Assembly: GCA_030581615.1 (NCBI GenBank)
Contig: JAKTTT010000022.1
Coordinates: forward strand, 1-64,000
Reading direction: 5' to 3'
Source: Alloascoidea africana
Taxonomy: Eukaryota; Ascomycota; Alloascoideomycetes; Alloascoideales; Alloascoideaceae
DNA: 64,000 bases
Part shown: positions 49,630 to 60,854 of the stretch, one piece after another
Position numbering within the stretch: the stretch's first letter is position 1
How the letters are laid out: each line of letters begins with the position of its first letter
Notes under the pieces: model-generated
What the model saw: the letters and a program-made list of their open reading frames with translations, nothing else
Databases searched by the model: none
What the model was told of the DNA's origin: nothing
Position numbers and translations under genes: made by a program

Positions 49630-51501
49630 ATGGCATCCATCTCAAAGACCCTCACGAGTGCCGCCCTGGCATTGCTGTTCCTCCTGGTCCTGGCATGCTC
49701 CACCTCCCTGCTAACCCCCCATGGCAGCAGGTTGGACATAGGCTGTGGTCTAAATTGGGCTTCTCCAATATTCAATACTCTATCCTTCTCCAGAGTGGAA
49801 TCATCTTCTGGTGCTGGGAAATCCCATTCGGGCTGCTCTTCCTCAGAACAGTCCCAACAGCTACTGGACACCGAGGCTGAAATCCGAAGACTTGCGTTGC
49901 AACTGAAAAGCCAGCAGCAGCAGCAATACCGTCTTACTTGCGCCCTATACCAAATGAACGCCAATGCTGATTCAGATTCAAATTCAGATTCAAATTCCCA
50001 GCTGGCACTTGCAACCTCTGAGCAAACCGGACACGACGAGCAAATGCTCGTGGGTGAATTGCTAGAATCTGTCTCAAAAGCTATCGCCCATGACAAGTCC
50101 GGTATATCTGGCAGACCCACTTACCTCACAATTCCCGAGCCTTCTCCTCTGCCCAGTACCAGCCCGAATGATTGCGTTGGGGCTCCTCATAGACTTGAGA
50201 AAAGGGCAAACACCACCTCTACTTCCACAAAGCCAGAATCCTCAACTACTGAGTCCGAATCGGAAACTGTCACGGAAACCGTCACTTCTAGTGAGACCAC
50301 CACTGCTTCTCCTTCAACTAGAAGCACAAGCCAGAGATCCACCATCACTTCTACCCAGGAGGAAGAGTCTACAACTAGCACAGAGGAAGAAACAACCTCT
50401 ACGAGCCGCTCGAGCGAACGATCCACCGTTACTTCTACTGAAGAAGAGGAAACAACCACAACCACTAGCTCGAGGGAAAGATCCACTGTTACGTCCACTC
50501 AAGAGGAGGAAACAACAACCTCAAAAGAGGAAGAAACCACGTCCACTACCTCCAGCAAAGAGGAAAAGAGTACCTCTTCTACCAGTGAAGAGGAGGAAAC
50601 CACCACTGTGCTAGTCACCAGTACGAAAAAGTCAGATAGCTCAACAACAACAACAAAGGCCTCGAGCACATCCACCTCCAAAGAGGAAGAAGAAACCACA
50701 ACTTCCGAAGAGGTGACAACTATCACCACATCTTCTAGAATTGTCAGCACGAGCAGCTCTGATGGCGAGGTTTCCACAATCACAAAGGACGTGACCACCG
50801 TGATCACTTCGTCTGCCTCTAGGAAAACTGACAAATCAACCAAAAAAATTCTTACTATTAAAACTGCTACAGCACCAGGAGAGGAAGATACGACTGTAGT
50901 GGTCGTGACCCAAACCAAATCCAAGTCAAAAACTTCCAATCCAGAGGCTGCCACCACGACTGAAGAATCAAACACCACAGATCCACCTCTCACCACAACG
51001 ACCCGCTCTGGTACGGTCCTCGTTGTCCATCGAACACATACAGTGACATTGGGTACCTCCACGGGCACAAGAACGGCAGAGCCAACGGGTAGTGATGAGA
51101 ACCAGACTGCAGCGGGGGCACTTGTTACCAGTGAAAGCGAGGCCGAGTCCTCGTCGAGGTCGCTCTCGACTAAAAACAGAAATATTGTAATAGGGGTTGT
51201 TGTAGGGATCGGTGGATCCTTGATCATCGGCTCCCTGATTCTGTTTGTCTGGCTTAAGAGACGTCGAGCCGACCAGCCACCACAGTACTCCGAGACCGAG
51301 AAATATGCTGGAGGAGCTGCTGGGGGTTCAAACCGCAATAGCATACCTAGCACAAAACTCGGCAGTTGGAAAAACATTCTCATTGGCAAGTTCACGAATC
51401 ATCGGACTTCCCATGTTGCTCGGGATGAAGAGGAGTTGTTTAGAGATGATTTAACACAATATCATATTCAAAACAACAATAACCATTCCGCAAACTTTTG
51501 A
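49630..51501 (+). CDS. Mucin-like single-pass membrane protein (Mid2/Wsc-type sensor candidate)
   Basis: 623 residues. A hydrophobic signal peptide (about 8-26), a Cys-containing region to about 180 with a Gln run, and the dibasic RLEKR at 188-192, a Kex2-type cleavage site. Then about 320 residues dominated by Ser/Thr/Glu in imperfect repeats of the type STVTSTEEEETTT, surely O-mannosylated if exposed. A single membrane span at about 518-541 (IVIGVVVGIGGSLIIGSLIL) is followed by KRRR and an 80-residue cytoplasmic tail. Topology equals the wall-stress sensors Mid2/Mtl1/Wsc that feed Rho1-Pkc1, but I see no sequence ortholog; it could also be an Msb2-like or adhesion mucin. Confidence 0.8.
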   Translation: MASISKTLTSAALALLFLLVLACSTSLLTPHGSRLDIGCGLNWASPIFNTLSFSRVESSSGAGKSHSGCSSSEQSQQLLDTEAEIRRLALQLKSQQQQQYRLTCALYQMNANADSDSNSDSNSQLALATSEQTGHDEQMLVGELLESVSKAIAHDKSGISGRPTYLTIPEPSPLPSTSPNDCVGAPHRLEKRANTTSTSTKPESSTTESESETVTETVTSSETTTASPSTRSTSQRSTITSTQEEESTTSTEEETTSTSRSSERSTVTSTEEEETTTTTSSRERSTVTSTQEEETTTSKEEETTSTTSSKEEKSTSSTSEEEETTTVLVTSTKKSDSSTTTTKASSTSTSKEEEETTTSEEVTTITTSSRIVSTSSSDGEVSTITKDVTTVITSSASRKTDKSTKKILTIKTATAPGEEDTTVVVVTQTKSKSKTSNPEAATTTEESNTTDPPLTTTTRSGTVLVVHRTHTVTLGTSTGTRTAEPTGSDENQTAAGALVTSESEAESSSRSLSTKNRNIVIGVVVGIGGSLIIGSLILFVWLKRRRADQPPQYSETEKYAGGAAGGSNRNSIPSTKLGSWKNILIGKFTNHRTSHVARDEEELFRDDLTQYHIQNNNNHSANF

Positions 51502-54440
51502 TACCAAAAAATTACACACCACATCATTGCATTTTCCCTGTTTTTTGAGCTTGACTTCTTTATTCATTGGTGCTTTTTACACAAACTAAAGAAATAATTC
51601 AATCATTTTACTCATCATGGTTTTGACTAACCTTACTATCGCGCTCTATCTCATTATGGATTTTTTTAACCTTAATATTTTGCTATCATAACCCCCTTCC
51701 CTTGTCCCCATCTCATTAAGATTTCGGCTATTTTATGTATTTATTTTTTTCTTCATTTAGTTTACCCTTTTTGGCATCTTTTCAGATTCCTTTGAGGTTC
51801 GTTTGGTTCTAGCAGATCATCCACGCGCGCCATTCAGAGCTATTTTTGTCTTTTGCAAGCAACTCATAATAATTATCATCATAAACTGACATTGTTGGTT
51901 CCTTTTTTCTTCTTTTACGTTTTATTTTATTTTTTTTATTATATAGCATCAAGGTTGGCTTTTGCATTGATTTGGCATCTTTAGCAACCAAAGAATATAA
52001 GTTTTCAATTTTTCATCCTTTCTTTCATCTTATAGAATAGCGTTCATTCTTTAGCCATACATCAGCCTCTGAAACTAAGATCTATACTTTGTGGTTCTTG
52101 ATTGTCCCCACAACCAAAGAGTAGTGGCTAGCAGGGTTGAATATTCTCGCATTCTCTTCCAACGGTTACATATCTAAACGAGTATGTGTTTTCAATCTCG
52201 GGAGATACCAGGTTCCCATCTCAAGACTGGGTAACAAAAATCTAACTATCCTACTCCTTAATACAGTCACACCTGATTGTCTCTGGGAAGGAGGGATCTT
52301 TTTTTTTTCACTATCTAGTCCTAATTAATCGTAGATCGTCTCATAAACCCCGCCGCCATAAATCTCGCCTTGAGGTGGATCTAACTTGAAAATACATCAT
52401 CCATTTATGATTTTGGCATGCGTCAAAACAGACAAGTTTAACTAATACTTTGTACTGCCCTCTTTTAGTCTCCAGAACCAATAAAGCAGAACAAACTATA
52501 GACCAAGATTGACTTTCCTTTTTTTATATTTTTAGTTTGTGAAAACGCAATTACTCTAAAGTTGACGATGACAGTGAGTAATTGGTTTTCTAGAATGCCA
52601 TCTGCAGAAATCTAAAGTTAAAGTCTATATGCTTGGTTTCAGAAACTTTCTTCCCTCACGAATTGATTTCGATTTTGTACAAAACAGGGGGGTGAAATCT
52701 AAAGTTTTAAATTTTGATTCACAGACATGAAATAGGACAAGACTATTCCTGAAGTTGAAATGAGATTTGAATCAAAGCGCCTTTCCTTTATGACATTTGA
52801 ACAGGTCACGTTTGTTTTTGTTGGAGTTTGAAATTTTAGAGTTTTTCATCATAGGAAAATCTTTGCAGTTTTCGCTGTCAACTTTTAAGGTGTATCATCT
52901 TGAGGATGGACATTGACAAGGAAGAAGCGGCAGAAGGAATGAACACTACGTATTTTCTTTGTCATTCCCCAACTGCACCAAGCAGCATCAATTTTTCTCT
53001 ATACTACAATCAACCACGACGAGTAACGCTCACTTGGCGTAAAAGGAGGTGGTGGGATGCAGCGTCTTTTAAAACAACAATAAGTTGAAGCAGGAAAACA
53101 AATTATTCACTTGAATTGTGAAAGATCAATGCATCTTGTGCAGATTCCCGAGGTTTCCCTAGCATCAATATGCCATTGAGATAGCTGTTCCTTTTTTTAA
53201 AACGTTACAAGGACTTGGCTGTTGGCTATTCCATAGAGATGAAACCCATTTGATGGGTTTGTGAAATTGAACATCATCGCTTGCAGCATCCCCGGAAGAG
53301 AAAGCAAGCCGAGGAGCCAAGGGCCTCTTGGACTTTAGTTTAGAAATGTATATTGTAAGACTGAAACAAATGACAAATGACAGGGCCGATTAAACCTTTA
53401 TCCCGCTCCCAAAGCATAATACAAAAAAACAAGACGGAACAGTTGGAACGTACATCCTTCTTCAATACACAATCCTGGTTGAAATGTCAAGTTCGGAAAA
53501 TCAACAACTAGGGTCAAGGTCGGTCATTCCTCTCTCATTCATAGCCCACTCCATTATTTTCAGCCGAAAAGTAGACATGAACATGATATGCAAAAATGCG
53601 AGAGACGTACAAACAGGCATGTGGCATAACATAGCGTAGTTGTCTAGTTGATGAAACTTTTACCTGCCTAGATCGCGGAACATCAAACTGGGTAGCACAG
53701 TTGATGAATAATTGGATTACAAGAGAACGGAGGATGTGGATCTTCCCCCAGATAGCCTCCAAAAACATGCTTGCAAAAATTGGAATTAGTTTTGAAGACA
53801 TCTGCACAATAAGAGCAGGGGAGGGGGGCCATGAGATGAAAGACACCCAAAACCTTACATTATCGTCACCATCACTGCTTTACAGGCATCTTCGCACAAA
53901 CACCACAACAAAATATTAGTGTTTAGTGCAAGTCTGCAATTCCTCCCAGCAAGCGCACACACACACACACACAGGGGGACCCCAGTGTTAGCAATGTCAT
54001 ACAATTTTCCTGTGAGGACCAGAGTATAGCTTAGGCTATTTCGGCAAGCTTGTTGGTGTTTAGTTAGTGCCTACTTCGGGGAACGGCCCAAAGGTGTGCC
54101 CGTCCACCCCCATGCCTATCTTAAAATCCATTAATGTAGTCCTCTAGCTGGCTGTGGGGCTGTTCAGCGTTCCTATTATTTTTTCCCTTTATTTCCTCCG
54201 CGGGGCCAAGGCTGTAACTGTAATAAAAGAATAGTAGTGCTGTACCTGTGCCTGTAGGGAGGAGGCGTGAGGGCTGGCTGATAGACACATTCAGCAAATC
54301 AGGACGACTGGGCCAAGAGCCTTGATCCGTTGTTGAACTGGCTTGGCAGAAGCGAAACAGCTGGATAATGGTAATGGACCAAGTAATTTTCCAGCACAAG
54401 CAGAGCGTTTTGCCCAGCCGGATCGAATTTGCAAGGGCCT
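51502..54440. other. Gene-poor region
   Basis: 2.9 kb with only short chance open frames. AT-rich in 51500-53500 with T runs; a (CA)9 repeat at 53956-53973. No RNA gene, transposon terminus or conserved peptide was recognised. Confidence 0.45.
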
Positions 54441-54454
54441 GCCACAGCATTTAG

Positions 54455-54475
54455 GCACCCGTGCAGGTTACCCGG
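54455..54475 (+). promoter_or_regulatory. Rap1-like half site abutting a Reb1-like site
   Basis: GCACCCGTGCAGG (54455-54467) is followed directly by TTACCCGG (54468-54475), about 525 bp upstream of the RCK2 start. The first part shares the CACCCGTGCA core of the elements at 33914, 40321 and 45206. Confidence 0.45.
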
Positions 54476-54853
54476 CCCTCCAACTGCGGGCCGCGTGCGA
54501 TTTGAAAACCGTTTGTGTCCACCACACGCCCAGTGTTGTGCCTGCAAGACGCACCGAACGCGCGATTCGACGCATGGAAGCGCCCGTGCGTTTTCGCTTT
54601 TCGCTTTTCGCTCTTTCGTGCGCCCGCAAACTCTCTTCCCCCAGCACTCCTGGCAACTGCTCGCACTTTAGCACTCGCTCGCTCATACTCACACTCGGAA
54701 CCAGACTCAAACAAAAGGGCCGCTCGACCAGACCAGTGCACATGCATATGCTTCTACATTTGCATCCCTGCATCGCATGTACCGATTGAACGCAAGCGAA
54801 CAAATCCAAATCCTTCCACTACGAAAGGAATAATCGCCGATGAATTCACACAC

Positions 54854-54865
54854 ATATATATATAT
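54854..54865 (+). promoter_or_regulatory. TATA-like element of RCK2
   Basis: An ATATATATATAT run 136 bp upstream of the start codon at 55001, a usual distance for a yeast TATA box. Confidence 0.45.
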
Positions 54866-55000
54866 CAATGGAGTTCACCGTTGGAGTTTTGGTTCCTCAC
54901 ACTCTCATCCTCCTTCTCCTCCTCCCCCTTGATCTCGGCCCCGATCTTGGTCTTGGTTACGACCCTCGTCCAATCTACCCAACATTGCAAAATCCCCGAA

Positions 55001-57273
55001 ATGACTGTCCTAAAAGTATGTTCCTCTGTGTGCTACCCTGTCCTTGAATGCTAATTACTAACGCCATCCAGAACTTGAAAAAAAGAATACAGCGGAATAA
55101 AAACCGGAAGCAACAGGCTCAGCAAAAGAGATCTTCGGCTCCAACGACCATGACGATTCCCATGTCAGATTCGCAAAAAACTCTCTACAGTCACAAGATA
55201 AGGAAGAATGCCAGGACAAGATCAGCCAGTGTGATCCAGGAGGTTGAGGGGACCTATCTCACTCTGGCTGCCGCTGCCGCTGCTGCGACTGCCACTGCGA
55301 CAGCCACTGCTACGGAAGATCATACCCAGCCAAGGATACAGCTGCAAGCACAAGCCCCAACAATCCCATATCCTGGCCTCCGCAACTACGCAATTTCAAA
55401 ACAGATTGGCGAAGGCGCCTTTTCGAAAGTTTTCCAAGCAACTTCTCTGATAACAGGCAACGAGGTTGCGGTGAAGGTCATTTCTAAAAGAACCCTATCT
55501 GAATCGCAGACTGCGAGCATATACCAGGAGGCCTCGATACTGAAAATGGCCCGCCATGAAAATGTTGTCGAGCTTGTTGAGTTTAAGGAAACTGACAAAC
55601 ATTTTTACCTCGTCATGGAGCTTGTCCCCGGTGGTGAGCTCTTCCACCAGATTGTCAAATTGACCTATTTCTCCGAGAACCTGGCACGATGGGTAATCAC
55701 TCAGATAGCAGAAACTGTGAAGCACCTTCATCAAAACCTGGGTATTGCTCATCGTGACATCAAACCAGAAAATCTACTATTTTATCCCATAGAAACTGGA
55801 CCAAATGATCAGGCAACTCTGGCTCGCCTCAAAAGAAAGTCTGATGATCCCAACAAGTTAGATGAGGGCAGATTCATCCCAGGATACGGCGGTGGTGGAA
55901 TCGGCAAGGTCAAGCTCGCTGACTTTGGACTTTCAAAAGTGATGTGGGACTCAAAGGCCAAAACACCTTGTGGAACCGTCAGTTATTCGGCACCAGAGAT
56001 TATTCGAGATGAATACTATTCCAAATCTGTCGATATGTGGTCTATTGGATGCGTCCTTTACACTCTCCTCTGTGGATTTCCCCCTTTTTACGATACAGAT
56101 AACACGAAACTGAGACAGAAAATCGCAAACGGAGACTACAGTTTTCTCAGTCCATGGTGGGATGAGATTAGCACAGAAGCAAAAGACCTGGTTTCCCATC
56201 TTTTGGACATAAACCCCACAAGAAGATATACCGTTGACCAGCTTTTGCAGCATCCGTGGATCACACAAACCAGAGTCCAGGTTGAAACCTATCCAAGCGG
56301 CTACCAGCTCAGCTCAGTCACAACCGATTTATCTTTTGCTATGGACAGTCCCGAAGGAAACTCCAATATCTCAGTGGATTCCATTTTTACAAACAACAAT
56401 GGGCATAATTTCCAGGAGTACTTCTCACATAGACCTCATGATCTGGAGGAAGAAGAGGAAGAAAATGATGAACTCTTTCAAATCCTTAACTATTACAACC
56501 ATAGCAAAGAAAGCACAAGAACAAAAACAGCCGAATGTGGAATGTCCATACACAACAACGACAAGAATTTTTTTCGTTTAGATCTGAGCCAGTCCAAGCT
56601 GTTGGGAAAGCGCAGAGACGTTAATACATGCCTTCAGGTTCAAAGCCAAAACGCAAAAGACGATACTGCCCGATACAGTAATACGACTGCGTCATCTTTC
56701 AATTCTATGTACTCGTCGATCAATAATTCATTTCCAGATACTGAGGAAGAGGCGGACGAAACTGAAATTGCATCAACTCCGATAACAGTATCCGAATCGC
56801 TATATTCTCTCCATGCGTGCTCCACAACTCTTGTCGAGGAAACGGCTAGAGTGGTCAAGATTTCGGCCTTCAAAAATGTTCGCGATGTTCAAAATTCAGT
56901 TGAAGTCGGCCTTGGCGTTTATGCTTCCACAAATACAATCATTGAAAACAATAACTACCATTCTGTACAACAGAAGCATTCCCACCCCTCAGTTCCCATT
57001 CCCGTTCCACAACAACAACTACAACTTCTCTACAGTTCTCTACCCAATGCTTCGGGCACTCAGGCCTCTTACTTCAAAAATCGCTTCCTTACAATAGTTC
57101 AGCCTGCTGATGCAACCAGCTCTGTAACAGACGATGCCTTTGCTTACATTAATGGCCCGGCAATGTCTACTGGGGCTATTCAAAGTTGCAGAGATAATGA
57201 ACCCTGGTTAAGGTCTTCTCCATTGATCAACAGCTTTTTCCATGGACATGATATGGCCAACACCAGCCATTAA
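55001..57273 (+). CDS. RCK2: Rck2/Srk1-type MAPK-activated protein kinase
   Basis: A 15-nt first exon (55001-55015, MTVLK), a 56-bp intron (donor GTATGT, perfect TACTAAC branch, acceptor CCAG) and exon 55072-57273 give 738 residues. The branch site and a conserved-looking short start favour this over the in-frame ATG at 55048, which lies in the intron. CaMK-family kinase domain at about 111-407: GEGAFSKV, VAVKVISKRTL, HRDIKPENLLF (about 232), a 45-residue insertion before ADFGLSK (about 289) that Rck/Srk1 kinases also have, CGTVSYSAPEI, WSIGCVLYTLLCGFPPF. Rck2 acts downstream of Hog1 in osmotic stress and restrains translation. The long Ser/Asn/Glu-rich tail is diverged. Confidence 0.9.
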
Positions 57274-60200
57274 ACGTGGCTGCAAATTTCAGGCGGAAAA
57301 TTCAGACTAAACAAAATTAAGCCCCAAAGGGTGGGAATCAACAAACCTCGTCGATCGAGATTCGAGTTCGATTTCCGGTACTTTTGAGGATGAAAATCAC
57401 CATGTTTTGCAACACAATCACTATTCATGATCATTGTGGTTTTTACCTTTTGCATATTCCTACCAGTTTACCTTTAGCTTTGATCACCAATTTTTTTATT
57501 ACGCGCAAGACTAAAAGCTGGCTCTTTTTGCATTGCGTTTTGTCTTATATTATTAGATTCTGTTTTTGCTGGGGTTTCTCTTTGTTTTTCACATACATAG
57601 TTCTTAATCAGCAATTTGCTGTGTGTTGGTACGCTCTGTACAAAATGTATTAAATACAATATGAATTTGAACATCTAGTGAACACTTGTAATACTCTAAA
57701 GTCGAAAACCTTCTATCAGATTTCCCATAAACGAACATGTTTTAGCAAATCCAGAGAGACCAAGACTAATTACTTATGAACCAGTTTCTTCTGGACACTA
57801 TAGAAACATGTAAAAATTTTAACCACATGTTTTCACAGTTATGAGTTTAGTCCGTTGCAATACATAAAATATTCGACAAGCACGAAGCAAGTGTCTCATA
57901 CAGTGCATTGGGTGGCAACTGTCACTAACAGAAAGGGAATATTTACTACTTCCAAGTTTTCGGATCCTACAGGTCAACGCATTCTCTGGCATAGTCAAAG
58001 GCAGAGAATGAGATTTGACGCCTGCTTGTCTGCGGGTTGGCCTTCTCGGGTTCACACAATGTGAAACCAAGTTCGCGTGTGGAAGGGGACAAATCGAGCT
58101 TGAAAGGCACCTCGTACAGTGGCATTGAAAGAGCCAGCTGAGGCAAGATGTAGATGTAAAGGCAGAGGCAGAAGCAAAAGTAAAAGTAAAAGCATCAGCA
58201 CCACGTTGCTCAAGCTACAGTTGCCAGGCCTTGGGAGCGGATAGTGATCTTCTTGTTCTATGTGTGTAAAGAGGGACTCTTGGTGAGCCTAAAAAGTTTC
58301 TGTCGGGGAATTTGAACCGTTCAATTGGAAAATATATTCAATGCCCTGACATCCCTGTCATTCCAATTACGATGTCGAAGCTTTGTGCGTCTGCACATTC
58401 TCACCATTCAACAATGTTGACTGATGAGATGGGTTCGTAGCAAATTGACGATAGAACAAAAGCAAAAAAAAAAAAAAAATACAAGAGACCACCAAACCAA
58501 AAAGACCAAGTTATCGCATTTTGTCTTTCATATAAATGTGCAATTAGGTCTTTGGTTTGGTTTCGGGACTGTGGTCTGTGGCTCTTTTGCGTGCCTACAC
58601 AAACCTGTCTTGTAATGCTGATCATTTGTTGCAAGTTCTTCCGTCACCAAGAGGAATATTGAGCGGGGCATAAAATGATAACATTGCTTACAAGGTTGAG
58701 CACGTAAGAGCGTTATAATAATACTAGGACCTTGAAGTTGAATTTCATTCGCTTTAGATGTCTAAGTGTGTAAGCTCTTATTCCAAAGGTAGATAAATTC
58801 CAACATTTTCAGTCATTGTTCTATCCGAACATGATGGGTTTTTTCTTACTATAGGTTTTGAAGGGTTTTGAAAGATGATCTTCAGTACAGGGTGTTGTAT
58901 TAGAAAATTGTCGATTCAAGTACTTGGAAGTTTCAGCTTAAAGCGCAAACGTCATAGATCTTTTGGCATATCAGTATTCCATACCGGGAGAGATATCCTT
59001 TGAATTCTCCAATTCGTCTAGTTCCGGGTTGGAACGTACTTGTTCATGGCAGTTGGCTTAATATCTGTTAACTTTTTCTATTTTATGGTAGTGATTTTTA
59101 CGGGTGTGGTAACATTGGATGCTTGCTGTTGACTTAATTAGTTGCGAATAGGGTAAATGCCAGCCTTCAAACTCCACAAGCTACTTGAAATCATGTTTGC
59201 AAAATAGCTGTACGAAGGGAATCTTTTTCCGTTATATATTATGTTTATGTGATGGCTCAACATCTAAGAGAATATTGTAGGGTAGGCATGATAGACAATC
59301 GGTCAATTAGAGAGAATTGAATACTAGACAACAATGAATTTGCGAAGACAAACTCTGTGTTACAAATCTTGGTAACACGCATAAGGGCATATAGAAGGAT
59401 TGTACAAAAGTCTATTCAACCCATGACGGTAGATCTTTCCGCAACTCCTTGCTAAGGACCAGGATTCTTCCAGTTGGAAAGCTTTGCTCTTTCAGCGCGA
59501 ATTCAAATTCGACATTGGACCAAGCTCGCTATTTTTTTTTGCCATTCCCGAACGTTCCTAAGATCAGCTTTTGAGGTAGAGGGCAACGTGTGGCTGTTTG
59601 CAGTTTTACCTGGGAGTATAATGGGAAACGAAACGTTTTAGATTTGTTCTTGCAAAGTTCACAAATTTATCTTTTGGTCATTACTGTTTGTAGAGGAGAG
59701 AGTTTGTCCGTGTTTTGAAGTTAAATGGGAGGGAATAACTGCTACACTAGAGCACAAAGGGAGTCTTTACTAGTAAACGTTTTGATTACGTGCCTTATCG
59801 CAAATATATGTCGTCAATTGTGTAACCAGAGATAAAGCTTATCAAAATCAACGCCGGTGGGTGTTATCTCACTGTGGCACAGGTGGAGACGGCCGGAGCC
59901 AATTGCTCAACTCTACTGGCAATCATTTAATGAGATTAACAAAAAAAAATTGGGATTATGTTAATTAAACACAGGGTTATATACAGGCAAATATATACAA
60001 GTAAAGACAAATAGTTATGGACAAGAGTAAGCACAGGTAAAAGTATACAGACAAAAAGACAAACGGTATGGACAGGAGCAACACAAGAGGATAATTCACA
60101 AAACAAGATATTGACAAGAGAATAAAACAGAACGTAGGAAAGCCAAGCTTGAAGCATCGCTCAGCGGTCGAAGCGCTATGTGGACATTATCTGGGACTCG

Positions 60201-60503
60201 TGGAGTTGTAAACACCAGATTAACGTTGCCTCATCTCATCGAGACACAACGGAGAGGCTTTTGTGTTCAGTACACAGAGTGCAAACCTTAACACCACCAA
60301 GATGAGAGCTGGATATTCCTTTCTGAGTGGAAACATAAAAACGACCAGGAAGCGGAAGAAAGAGATCAAATATTCTGCTGTATCAACAAAAGAGAACAAG
60401 AACTAGGGAGTGTTGAGGGCACTAGGGGGGAGAACAGCGATGTGGGCGCTCTCGTATCGTATCGTATCGTATCGAGACATGTCACTTCATTTCATTTTCA
60501 TTT
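57274..60503. other. Gene-poor region
   Basis: 3.2 kb without a supported gene: only short open frames, an A15-type run at about 58466-58480, AAAAGT-type repeats near 58170-58195, and a (GTATC)n array at 60453-60474. No LTR ends or tRNA signals were found. Confidence 0.45.
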
Positions 60504-60854
60504 TCATGACATGCCATATCTTATCAATTCCAAGGCCAGAGCAGCAATTGACGTGGCCAGGCTCCGCTGAAGTTCTTGTACTAGAAGATTGATCCCGTAG
60601 GCCCCGGACTCCAGGAAAGACGAGGACAGCGGCCTCCTTTTATACCGCCCGTGGCTGTCCGGCGAGCTGTGCTCCGCGCCCCGTGGACCGCCGTGTCCGG
60701 AGCCCTGTGAGCCGGATCGCGAACCGGATCGCGAGCCGCGAGCCGCAAGTCCAGCGGAAGCTGCTCCGGAGGCTGCTTTCTCGCTCCCGCCGCCGCCCAG
60801 CTCGGGCGCCCAGCTCGGGCGCTCTGGGCTGTGGAGCTGTGGCTGTGGAGCCAT
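60504..60854 (-). CDS. Hypothetical small protein in a GC-rich patch
   Basis: 116 residues from ATG to stop. The N-terminal 65 residues are Gly/Ser/Ala/Arg-rich (GSRSGSRSGSQGSGHGG); the rest (YKRRPLSSSFLESGAYGINL then LVQELQRSLATSIAALALEL) looks like a folded amphipathic segment. I recognise no family. A TATAATAG sequence lies about 115 bp upstream on the coding strand. The local GC content is far above the flanks. It may be a real stress-type small gene or a chance frame. Confidence 0.35.
   Translation of the reverse strand: MAPQPQLHSPERPSWAPELGGGGSEKAASGAASAGLAARGSRSGSRSGSQGSGHGGPRGAEHSSPDSHGRYKRRPLSSSFLESGAYGINLLVQELQRSLATSIAALALELIRYGMS

Noticed and set aside
55048-55071. ATG at 55048 as the RCK2 start
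   Set aside because: It lies between a good GTATGT donor and a perfect TACTAAC-CCAG acceptor, so it is intronic; the spliced MTVLK start is preferred.
58250-58320. Possible tRNA on the minus strand suggested by a GGTTCAAATTCC T-arm-like sequence
   Set aside because: No matching acceptor, D or anticodon arms can be folded around it.
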